From contig CAZPMC010000017.1 of assembly GCA_964587755.1 (NCBI GenBank), forward strand, positions 1-45,175: a stretch of 45,175 nucleotides of DNA, given 5' to 3'. Positions 32,667 through 39,232 of this stretch are shown piece by piece. A program made the position numbers and the translations under genes. The stretch is from CAZPMC01 sp964587755. GTDB lineage: Bacteria > Bacillota > Clostridia > Acetivibrionales > DTU013. Position 1 is the first letter of the stretch, and every line of letters begins with the position of its first letter. The notes beneath the pieces were generated by a model, which saw only the letters and a program-made list of their open reading frames with translations, had not been told where the DNA came from and made no database searches.

Positions 32667-33338
32667 TTGAGTATTGAATTTGAGGAAAATATTCCGAGGT
32701 TTAGTTCACTCCGGGATAGGGTTTTTAACCATCTTCAGAATGATATCTTGAACGGTTTGTATGAGCCCGGTGACAGCTTAATAGAAAGTAAACTTTCTGA
32801 AGAGCTTGGAGTAAGCAGAACACCGATTCGTGAGGCAATTAGACAGCTTGAGCTGGAAGGCCTGGTTAAAACTGTCCCAAACAAGGGAGCAACCGTCAGC
32901 GGCATTTCCAGTCAGGATATCGAAGATATTTACACAATCAGAATGCTCATAGAAGGTCTGGCAGCAAGATGGGCGGCTGAGAAGATTACACCAAAGGAAT
33001 TGAAGGAGCTTAAAGAAGCTGTGGAATTGGAGGAGTTTTACACCAATAAAAATGACACAGAGCAGCTTCTTAAGTTTGATACACGTTTCCATGACATCAT
33101 ATATAAAGCTTGTAAAAGCAAGCCGTTGATGCACACTTTGAGTACATTTCACCATTATGTGCAAAAGGCTAGGAGCATATCAATGAGCAGCCCCGAAAGG
33201 GCCGCGCAAGTGCTGGAAGAACACAAGGCAATACTTCAGGCTATTATTGACGGGGATGGATACAAGGCTGAAAAACTTTCAACCGAGCATGTAAAGAAGG
33301 CGAGTGTTAACTTAATCAAGCATAGGGGAGCAAAATAA
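32667..33338 (+). CDS. GntR-family regulator, FCD (FadR-like) subfamily
   Basis: ~223 aa. The N-terminal winged helix (about residues 10-75) has the classic FNHLQNDILNGLYEPGDSLI, LSEELGVSRTPIREAIRQLE and GLVKTVPNKGATVS. The C-terminal all-helical FCD domain (~85-215) has IRMLIEGLAARWAAE, FHDIIYKAC and the late EHKAILQAIIDGD, with Asp/His residues that commonly bind a metal and an organic acid. The frame opens at GTG 32658, but GGAG is only one base before it; TTG 32667 is better spaced (10 bases), though neither is certain. It lies ~110 bases after the citrate synthase-like gene, so it may sense a carboxylate and act at the palindrome 31092-31111. Confidence 0.9.
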   Translation: MSIEFEENIPRFSSLRDRVFNHLQNDILNGLYEPGDSLIESKLSEELGVSRTPIREAIRQLELEGLVKTVPNKGATVSGISSQDIEDIYTIRMLIEGLAARWAAEKITPKELKELKEAVELEEFYTNKNDTEQLLKFDTRFHDIIYKACKSKPLMHTLSTFHHYVQKARSISMSSPERAAQVLEEHKAILQAIIDGDGYKAEKLSTEHVKKASVNLIKHRGAK

Positions 33339-33380
33339 AAGGTGCCCTCTCGGGTTCTCGTCCCGCCAAAAAGCAAAAAA

Positions 33381-33402
33381 GAGTTTTGCATACGCAAAAC
33401 TC
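33381..33402 (-). terminator. terminator of the first tRNA-Glu copy
   Basis: GAGTTTTGC (33381-33389) pairs perfectly with GCAAAACTC (33394-33402) around ATAC. The A-run before it on the plus strand reads as a T-run on the minus strand, so it ends minus-strand transcripts just past the tRNA CCA at 33405. Confidence 0.82.
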
Positions 33403-33404
33403 CC

Positions 33405-33438
33405 TGGTGACCCATAGGGGACTCGAACCCCTGTTACC
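33405..33438 (-). tRNA. tRNA-Glu, 3' half only; 5' half lost in an assembly gap
   Basis: These 34 bases are identical to the 3' half of the complete tRNA-Glu at 33534-33608, including the CCA, acceptor strand, T arm and the start of the anticodon stem. They end where ten N begin. The bases past the gap do not continue the tRNA, so the real gap probably holds the missing half. Confidence 0.8.
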
Positions 33439-33448
33439 NNNNNNNNNN
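33439..33448. other. assembly gap (10 N) inside a tRNA gene
   Basis: Ten undetermined bases beginning right after the tRNA T arm. Near-identical tandem tRNA copies are a common reason for a short-read assembly to break, and the true length is probably larger than ten. Confidence 0.95.
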
Positions 33449-33500
33449 CGTGAGGAATGCAAGCCTCAATTTGCTCAAGCATGGGGAATAAGGAAACATG

Positions 33501-33534
33501 AAAAAAGCACCCTGTGTTTGCAGGATGCTTTTTT
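33501..33534 (-). terminator. terminator of the complete tRNA-Glu
   Basis: A6-GCA and CCTG (33511-33514) pair with CAGG (33521-33524), TGC and T6, with one internal mismatch (C33510/A33525). The stem abuts the tRNA CCA at 33534-33536 and gives a minus-strand T-run. Confidence 0.8.
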
Positions 33535-33608
33535 GGTGACCCATAGGGGACTCGAACCCCTGTTACCGCCGTGAGAGGGCGGTGTCTTAACCGCTTGACC
33601 AATGGGCC
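33534..33608 (-). tRNA. tRNA-Glu (anticodon CTC), CCA encoded
   Basis: On the minus strand the acceptor GGCCCAT pairs with ATGGGTC (one G-T pair), the D arm has GGTCAAGCGGTTAAGAC, and the anticodon stem CCGCC/GGCGG has loop CTCTCAC, so the anticodon is CTC. The T arm has GGGGTTCGAGTCCCC, followed by A73 and CCA. Glu-CTC is the minor glutamate isoacceptor; the partial neighbour may carry TTC, which would resolve why both exist. Confidence 0.95.
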
Positions 33609-33695
33609 GTATTATTTATGCAGACGGATTAGCCAACTGCAAAAAGAATTATAACATGAGTTGAAAATAAATACAATAGCAAAAGAAGGTTTGGC

Positions 33696-34424
33696 ATGAA
33701 AAAAACTCAGAGGCTGGATAAGCTGCTATCAAACTTTGGCTTCGGCTCCAGAAGCAAGGTAAAGAAGCTTGCCAAAGCCGGTGTAATCAAAGTAGATAAT
33801 GAAATTGTCAAGGATCCGTCAATTCATGTTGACCCTGAAAAAAGTGAAATATATGTAGATGGTGAGAGGCTTAATTACAGGCAATACATTTATATAATGA
33901 TGAATAAGCCCGCTGGTTTTATCAGCGCGACTCTTGACAAAAAGCATAAGACAGTTTTGGAGCTGCTTCCAAAGGAATTTTCCTGCTTTAATTTGTTCCC
34001 GGCAGGAAGGCTTGACATTGATACAGAGGGCTTGCTTTTGTTGACAAATGACGGTCAGTTAGCCCATGATTTACTGTCACCTAAAAAACATGTGCCAAAG
34101 AAGTACTATGCTGTCATTGACGGTATTGTGACAGAGGAGGACGTGAGACTGTTTAAGGGAGGCGTCACTCTCGACGACGGCTATAAAACCATGAGCTCAG
34201 AGCTGACCGTATTAAAACCGGGGGCTAGGTCAGAGATTGAGCTAGTGCTGCATGAAGGAAAGTTTCATCAAGTAAAAAGAATGTTTGAAGCTATCGGGAA
34301 AAAGGTTGTATTTCTAAAAAGAATTCAAATGGGGGGACTTAAGCTTGACGAGTCAATCCCTCTTGGCAAATGCAGGGAGCTTTCGCCTTTAGAGGTTGAG
34401 CTTTTGAAAAAAAGTGATATATAG
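33696..34424 (+). CDS. rsuA: 16S rRNA pseudouridine synthase, RsuA/RluB family
   Basis: 242 aa. The N-terminal S4 RNA-binding domain (~4-50, RLDKLLSNFGFGSRSKVKKL) is followed by the catalytic domain with MNKPAGFISAT, the active-site motif GRLDIDTEGLLLLTNDG (catalytic Asp107), HVPKKYYAVIDG and EGKFHQVKRMFEAIG. Length and motifs match RsuA, which modifies U516 of 16S rRNA; close paralogues (RluB/RluE/YtzG-like) cannot be fully excluded. AAGAAGG precedes the ATG. It ends only 7 bases from the convergent protease gene, with no clear terminator between them. Confidence 0.92.
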   Translation: MKKTQRLDKLLSNFGFGSRSKVKKLAKAGVIKVDNEIVKDPSIHVDPEKSEIYVDGERLNYRQYIYIMMNKPAGFISATLDKKHKTVLELLPKEFSCFNLFPAGRLDIDTEGLLLLTNDGQLAHDLLSPKKHVPKKYYAVIDGIVTEEDVRLFKGGVTLDDGYKTMSSELTVLKPGARSEIELVLHEGKFHQVKRMFEAIGKKVVFLKRIQMGGLKLDESIPLGKCRELSPLEVELLKKSDI

Positions 34425-34431
34425 TTTAATG

Positions 34432-35370
34432 CTACTCTGTTTCTATCCTATCCAGTGCAAATTGTATAATATCGTCTGATGTGTATTCTAGATCAGGTTC
34501 AATTCCTTTTTCATGTATGTTTATACCTTTGGGGGTAAACCACTTGAGAATGGTGGCTTTCACTGCATAACCTCTTTTAAGGGGCAGAGTAAATTGTCCA
34601 ATTCCTTTTCCGAAGGTTTGGCTCCCGATAAGCTCTACATTGTCCAGATTATCTCTTAAGGAAGCAATCATGTTTTCTGTCGAGCTGGCGGAGCTTCCGT
34701 TTTGGAGAATGACTATTTTTTTATAAGTCAGGGGCTGGTTTTTATTGGAACGGTATACTATTTTCCAAAAACGGAACTCATCTGTTGCCACAACAGTTTT
34801 TTTGGGAAGAAACATTGAGGATATGTCAACCATTGCATCAATGTCTCCTCCCAGGTTTCCTTGCAGGTCAATTATGATATTTTCTCTTCCTTTCAGCCTG
34901 TCAATGTTGTCTTTCATGAATTTGAGAGTATATTTGGAGAAGTTCGTTAATCTAAGATATATTGTTTTTTCACTTAATTCCCTGACTTCAGAGGATAATG
35001 CTTCTTCCTTTTCTTCGGTTTGCACCCTCTCAAGATGCTCAGGAGTATATAAATAAGTATATCTGTCACCTTTTTCATCCCGGATTCTTTTTGTGACAAC
35101 TGATATAACCATATCATCAAAATTTGAAAAGTATTTTCCGTTTACATCTTTAGACAGCTCCTTTGAGAATACATCATCCAAGGTATCGGTGTATATGTAC
35201 GTGCTTGTGATAAAATGCTTGAAGGCAAGATAATCATAATTAAGATATAGATAAAATGCCGAAAGCACGACAAATACAATTAATATAGTCAATACGACAC
35301 GATATCTTTTTTTATAACGCACTGACAATTCTTCTGGGCTTTTTATCTTTATGTTCTTTCTAGTTTTCAT
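34432..35370 (-). CDS. membrane-anchored S41 (C-terminal processing) peptidase-like protein lacking a PDZ domain
   Basis: 312 aa. A basic N-terminus and one helix (~24-44) place the catalytic part outside. DRYTYLYTPEHL (~102-113) matches the segment that precedes the PDZ domain in CtpA proteases, but only ~25 residues follow before TIYLRLTNF, so the PDZ is missing. The protease core is present: IIIDLQGNLGGDID, catalytic Ser227 in NGSSASS, and Lys255 in TFGKGIGQ. Substrate selection must therefore work differently from CtpA. Its start lies 10 bases after the stop of the FadD-like gene (minus-strand order), so they may be cotranscribed. Ribosome site weak. Confidence 0.85.
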   Translation of the reverse strand: MKTRKNIKIKSPEELSVRYKKRYRVVLTILIVFVVLSAFYLYLNYDYLAFKHFITSTYIYTDTLDDVFSKELSKDVNGKYFSNFDDMVISVVTKRIRDEKGDRYTYLYTPEHLERVQTEEKEEALSSEVRELSEKTIYLRLTNFSKYTLKFMKDNIDRLKGRENIIIDLQGNLGGDIDAMVDISSMFLPKKTVVATDEFRFWKIVYRSNKNQPLTYKKIVILQNGSSASSTENMIASLRDNLDNVELIGSQTFGKGIGQFTLPLKRGYAVKATILKWFTPKGINIHEKGIEPDLEYTSDDIIQFALDRIETE

Positions 35371-35380
35371 ACAACCAATC

Positions 35381-37093
35381 TTAGCTTTCTAAATATCTTT
35401 TAATTTTTCTTGTGGTAGTCTTGGCAAATTCCTCATACCTTAAGTTGAAGTCCTTAATATATTTATATAGAACAAGGCTTTTGTTTACAGTCTTTACTTC
35501 TTTATGAATTAAATCATAAACCTCTTCATCACTGGGGGCATGACCCAGCTCTTCCTGTATCACTTCCATTTCAGGAACTATGGTAGCAGATACTACAACA
35601 TCTCCATAAACAGTATCATCCTTACCGAATACGATGCATTCCTTTATAAACCGGCTTTTATTAAGTAGAACTTCGATCTCTTCAGGGTAAATATTTTTTC
35701 CGTTTTTAGTTACTATTACATTCTTTTTTCTGCCTGTAATATATACAAAATTTTCACTATCTATGTAGCCAAGATCACCTGTATAAAACCATCCGTCCTT
35801 AAGAACCTGTGCGGTGGTTTCAGGGTCCTCATAATATCCAATCATAACATTTTTGCCTTTTACGCATATTTCACCGATACCATCGGCTCCAGGCTGATCA
35901 ATTCTTATTTCAAGACCAGGCAGGGGTAGCCCTGCGGCATCATCTTTAAAGTCCACATCTCTGTTTAGTGCAACAATAGGACTACATTCTGTAAGTCCAT
36001 AACCTTGTATGAAGTGTATTCCCATGCTTCTAAAGCCTTTTGACACAGTGGGATCAATACCAGCAGCCCCGCTGATAAAAAGCCGGATATTGCCGCCAAA
36101 ATTATTGTGAATAGGAGCGAAAAGCTTTCTGGCAACATCAATGCCGAACAATTTAAGCAGGTTACTGATTTTGACGCCCAATTTAAGTTTTTTCAACATT
36201 TTAGGGTTCTTTGCTGCTTGCTCCCAAATACGCTTATATATGGCTTCATAAATAAGAGGTACAGCCAGCATGACGGTAGCCTTTGATTCCTGAAGGTTTT
36301 TAACAATATGCCGGAGCCCCTCGCAGTATGCAATAGATGCTCCCCGGTAAAGGGGGCAAAGGAAGCCGCAGGTGTTTTCATATGTATGGTGAAGAGGGAG
36401 TATTGAAAGAAAGATATCTGACGGGACTATTTTAGTCATGGAGCTCATTGCCATCAGATTCTCTGTAATATTCCTATGGGATAGCATTACTGCTTTTGAA
36501 GTATCGGTAGTAGCAGAAGTGAATAAAAGAATACTCATGACCTCAGGGTCAATTTCTGCGTTTATAAAATCTGTGCGGCCCTCAACGACCAATTGCATAC
36601 CTTTTTCGATAAGTGATTTTAATGAGACATGTCCTCTTATGGAATTTTCGGTAAAGGCCATGTCGATATAATATTTGATAAAGTCAATGCGTTTGGATAT
36701 GTTTTGAAGCTTGTCCCGGGTATTTGATGAAAAAATAACGGCATCGGCTTTCGAACGGATAAGCAAATTCTCAATTTCATTTTCGGGAAGTTCTTTATCA
36801 AGAGGAACTACAACTCCAGTACCGTTAACTACAGCCATGTAGCTGACAGCCCACTCATAGCGGTTTTCGCTGATAATAGCCACTCTGCCGCCCTTTAGAC
36901 CTATATCGATTAGTGCTGTTCCGAGTGCGTCTACTTCTGATTTAAAATGCTTGTAGGTTATTGGTTGATAATCATCATTGCCTTTATGTTTGACGAGGAA
37001 TGCAGTCCTATCGGCATACAGGCTGACACTGGAATCGAGCATATCCTTAATAGACTTTATTTTTCTGACTTCATATAACGGAATGTTCTTCAT
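35381..37093 (-). CDS. FadD-like AMP-dependent acyl-CoA (or acyl-adenylate) ligase
   Basis: 570 aa adenylate-forming protein of the long-chain fatty-acid ligase type: ITYKHFKSEVDALGTAL, LLFTSATTDTSKAVMLSHRN, the linker-region LPLHHTYENTCGFLCPL, GYGLTECSPIVALNRD, YTGDLGYIDSENFVYITGR and NGKNIYPEEIE. The phosphate-binding loop differs from the usual TSGTTGxPKGVMLSH at several glycines and at Pro, though the key Lys and Thr residues remain. The C-terminal TTRKIKRY fits the catalytic Lys. No signal peptide. GAGGTG precedes the ATG. It likely activates fatty acids or another acyl substrate; the linked S41 protease gives no clue. Confidence 0.88.
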   Translation of the reverse strand: MKNIPLYEVRKIKSIKDMLDSSVSLYADRTAFLVKHKGNDDYQPITYKHFKSEVDALGTALIDIGLKGGRVAIISENRYEWAVSYMAVVNGTGVVVPLDKELPENEIENLLIRSKADAVIFSSNTRDKLQNISKRIDFIKYYIDMAFTENSIRGHVSLKSLIEKGMQLVVEGRTDFINAEIDPEVMSILLFTSATTDTSKAVMLSHRNITENLMAMSSMTKIVPSDIFLSILPLHHTYENTCGFLCPLYRGASIAYCEGLRHIVKNLQESKATVMLAVPLIYEAIYKRIWEQAAKNPKMLKKLKLGVKISNLLKLFGIDVARKLFAPIHNNFGGNIRLFISGAAGIDPTVSKGFRSMGIHFIQGYGLTECSPIVALNRDVDFKDDAAGLPLPGLEIRIDQPGADGIGEICVKGKNVMIGYYEDPETTAQVLKDGWFYTGDLGYIDSENFVYITGRKKNVIVTKNGKNIYPEEIEVLLNKSRFIKECIVFGKDDTVYGDVVVSATIVPEMEVIQEELGHAPSDEEVYDLIHKEVKTVNKSLVLYKYIKDFNLRYEEFAKTTTRKIKRYLES

Positions 37094-37176
37094 TATCTAC
37101 ACCTCATTCGTTCATTTGGATAATTTGAAATTCTATTAGTCAATTATATACTATTAGTGGAAGGTATGAAAGGAAA

Positions 37177-37200
37177 AAAAGAGAGTCATCAGACTCTCTT
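37177..37200 (-). terminator. terminator of the zinc-ribbon gene
   Basis: AAGAGAGTC (37179-37187) pairs perfectly with GACTCTCTT (37192-37200) around ATCA. A plus-strand A-run before it gives a T-run on the minus strand, only ~5 bases past the stop codon. Confidence 0.9.
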
Positions 37201-37204
37201 TAAT

Positions 37205-37414
37205 TTACCATCTGGCTCCGCCGCCAAAACCACCTCTGCCGGCATTGTTGTTGAAGCTCCCGCCGGATCTGCGTTGAGCTTTTCTTGCTCTTCTGCATTC
37301 AGGGCATCTTTGCGGTTCATTTTCAAATCCCTTTTCTTTGTAGAAAGCTTGTTCGCCTTCCGAAAAAACGAACTGCATATTGCAGTCTTTGCAAATTAGT
37401 GACTTGTCACTCAT
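37205..37414 (-). CDS. small zinc-ribbon protein with Gly/Arg-rich tail
   Basis: 69 aa. Four Cys in two pairs, CKDC (Cys8/Cys11) and CPEC (Cys37/Cys40), form a zinc ribbon of a type common in small clostridial proteins. The tail (residues ~41-69) is basic, then Gly/Asn/Arg-rich with GRGGFGGG, similar to the RGG tails of RNA-binding proteins. AGGAGG lies ~9 bases before the ATG. An antisense 80-codon frame on the plus strand has no support. A role in RNA binding or stress is reasonable but unproven. Its leader and promoter are described separately. Confidence 0.85.
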   Translation of the reverse strand: MSDKSLICKDCNMQFVFSEGEQAFYKEKGFENEPQRCPECRRARKAQRRSGGSFNNNAGRGGFGGGARW

Positions 37415-37534
37415 TTTTAATATTACCTCCTAAGTCAATTTGGATTTAACTGGTTTAGACTTATTACTCCAACGCTCCAAATACAGACTAGGAGGGTTCG
37501 GTCTACAAACTAATTAAATCTGGTTTACCATCAA

Positions 37535-37563
37535 ATAATACCATAAAAAAGCATATATTACAA
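37535..37563 (-). promoter_or_regulatory. promoter and ~110-base leader of the zinc-ribbon gene
   Basis: On the minus strand, TTGTAA (37563-37558), 17 bases, and TATTAT (37540-37535). A start near 37528 leaves a long leader. In that leader, CCTCCTA (37495-37489) is fully complementary to the ribosome site TAGGAGG (37432-37426), so the site may be masked in the folded RNA. Confidence 0.5.
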
Positions 37564-37588
37564 GCTATACCATAATATTTATTTCTGA

Positions 37589-39109
37589 TTAGTAAATTAG
37601 CCTTCTTACAACAATATTCTCTGCCATATCAGGCCATAATGCCGGGTCCTCCATTGCCAGGCGCCACAGGGCAACCCCTGATATACCCTGCTGCCAAGCC
37701 AGTCTCATTTTCGAAATAATGCTACGGCTGTTTTCAAACCAAACCTCGTGATTGTTTCCTTGCTCGTCGGTATATGAAAACATGGGTGTTAATGTATCCT
37801 CGTCAAATATTATTGTTGCATTATAACGTCTTGCGAGGTTTACAGCCATTTCATAAGTGACATAAGTATTTCTGCCTGTGGTCAGGTTGAAATCAAAGCC
37901 AAAGACTGATATGGCTGCAACTATTTTACTTGCAGGCATTTTTGTAAGAGTATATCCAAGTACCTTTGTCATCCAGCCGCTAGAGACGACAGGTCCCGGG
38001 CCGCTTCCGGGCCATCCGTGCTCGTTGTAGAGCATTACGATGAATTGATCTACTGCGGCACCTATTACCGAATAGTCAAAGGGGTCGGAGAATGGATTGA
38101 AGGGAGGATAGTCCCTTATGCGGGAAGGTACTGAAGCAGACAGAAAGTAACCGCGTTCTCTCATAGCGCTTCCAAGCTCGGTGTAAAACTGGGATAATCT
38201 TGTGCTATCCTCCATGTATACATCCTCAATATCTATATTGACACCATCAAATCCAAACCTATCAATTAGTGCGATAATATTATTTATAGCAGTCCTGCGG
38301 CTGGCTTGAGTTGCTAAAACTTGAGAAACTACAGCCCTGCTTGCTTCCTGGCCTCCCGATTCATAGAGCAGGTTGTGTACAACAGGTAATATCATTACAT
38401 TATTCCTGTGAGCTATTGCTACTAACAGTTCAACCTCATTGTCAGTGAATTCACCGAATTTCTCAATTGAGGTCGGGTTGTTCCTGTCAAAACGGTAAAA
38501 GAAAAGAGGCAGCTCAGATATCAATGTAGTATTGTTTACAAAAGATAGGTATGAGCCCGGAAGAGTAGGGCTTTCCTGTAGTGTATAAAAGCCGACATTT
38601 TCAAGAATGGGTCTAGAACCGTCATGGACTCTGAGGGTGATTAAGTTACGGGAAATCCAACCGTCGTTTCCGTCATGCAGCGATATCTTTATCCAATTGG
38701 GAGTTGTATCAATAACCGGAAGCCGGGTGGTTGCTACAACTGTTTGCAGTATTCTGTAATTTGTGCCCGGCCCGCTGCGTATATTTGCCCTTGCAGCGTT
38801 TACAATTACTTCGGTATACTGTGGAATTACAAGGCGTTGACCTATGCGGATAGTTGTAGATGTAAGCCTGTTTAGAACCGAGATGCTTTCAATGGTAGTA
38901 TTGTAAGTCCTGGCAAGCTTATATAGGGAGTCACCGGGCTGTACCGTATAGGTTATAACCTTTGAAACAGTTATTGGTATGAATAGATTTTGCCCGGGAT
39001 AGATTATGTTGCCGATAATCTGGTTTGCAGTACGAAGCTGCGAAACAGAAACCCCGAATCGGATTGATATAGTATAAAGGGAATCACCTGCTTGAACGGT
39101 ATACCACAT
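37589..39109 (-). CDS. LysM-LysM-SH3-GH18 peptidoglycan hydrolase (SleL/YaaH-like)
   Basis: 506 aa. Two LysM domains (1-45, YTVQAGDSLYTISIRFGV; 52-96, YTVQPGDSLYKLARTYN) bind peptidoglycan. Residues ~100-160 form an SH3b domain (ANIRSGPGTNYRIL). From ~170 comes a glycosidase family 18 barrel with FDGVNIDIED (287-296, catalytic Glu295), FIVMLYNEHGWPGSGPGP and SGVALWRLAMEDP. No signal peptide, as in SleL/YaaH, which reaches the spore by assembly. Bacillus relatives usually have LysM repeats but no SH3b, so this is an expanded form. It probably cleaves cortex muramic-lactam peptidoglycan during germination; a vegetative role is possible. Confidence 0.9.
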   Translation of the reverse strand: MWYTVQAGDSLYTISIRFGVSVSQLRTANQIIGNIIYPGQNLFIPITVSKVITYTVQPGDSLYKLARTYNTTIESISVLNRLTSTTIRIGQRLVIPQYTEVIVNAARANIRSGPGTNYRILQTVVATTRLPVIDTTPNWIKISLHDGNDGWISRNLITLRVHDGSRPILENVGFYTLQESPTLPGSYLSFVNNTTLISELPLFFYRFDRNNPTSIEKFGEFTDNEVELLVAIAHRNNVMILPVVHNLLYESGGQEASRAVVSQVLATQASRRTAINNIIALIDRFGFDGVNIDIEDVYMEDSTRLSQFYTELGSAMRERGYFLSASVPSRIRDYPPFNPFSDPFDYSVIGAAVDQFIVMLYNEHGWPGSGPGPVVSSGWMTKVLGYTLTKMPASKIVAAISVFGFDFNLTTGRNTYVTYEMAVNLARRYNATIIFDEDTLTPMFSYTDEQGNNHEVWFENSRSIISKMRLAWQQGISGVALWRLAMEDPALWPDMAENIVVRRLIY

Positions 39110-39160
39110 AAAATGCCCAACCTTTATTATAATTGCTACATCAGTATATTCACAGCTTGT

Positions 39161-39195
39161 TAAAAAGGTTCAGCACTGTAAAAAGTTCTAGTGCT
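39161..39195 (-). terminator. probable terminator between the YyaL and SleL-like genes
   Basis: AGCACT (39172-39177) pairs with AGTGCT (39190-39195) across a 12-base loop, and a minus-strand T5 lies five bases beyond. The gap to the T-run makes it imperfect. Confidence 0.4.
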
Positions 39196-39232
39196 ATATG
39201 GAGTTCCAGCGCAGTGGAGGGAAGGTTCAGGT

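Noticed and set aside
33339..33370. CGGG/CCCG hairpin after the GntR gene as its terminator
   Set aside because: No T-run follows on the plus strand, and on the minus strand the T-run is too far away.
33312..33602. 96-codon minus-strand frame containing two GVRVPYGSP segments
   Set aside because: It is the translation of the tRNA-Glu copies and their spacer, and it runs through the N gap; no ribosome site.
33405..33608. tRNA 3'-half duplication as an integration (att) site of a mobile element
   Set aside because: Only ~90 bases separate the two copies, no integrase or cargo is present, and an assembly gap explains the missing half.
37157..37399. 80-codon plus-strand frame over the zinc-ribbon gene
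   Set aside because: The opposite strand encodes a Cys4 zinc ribbon with a strong ribosome site and its own terminator; the plus frame begins inside that terminator region.
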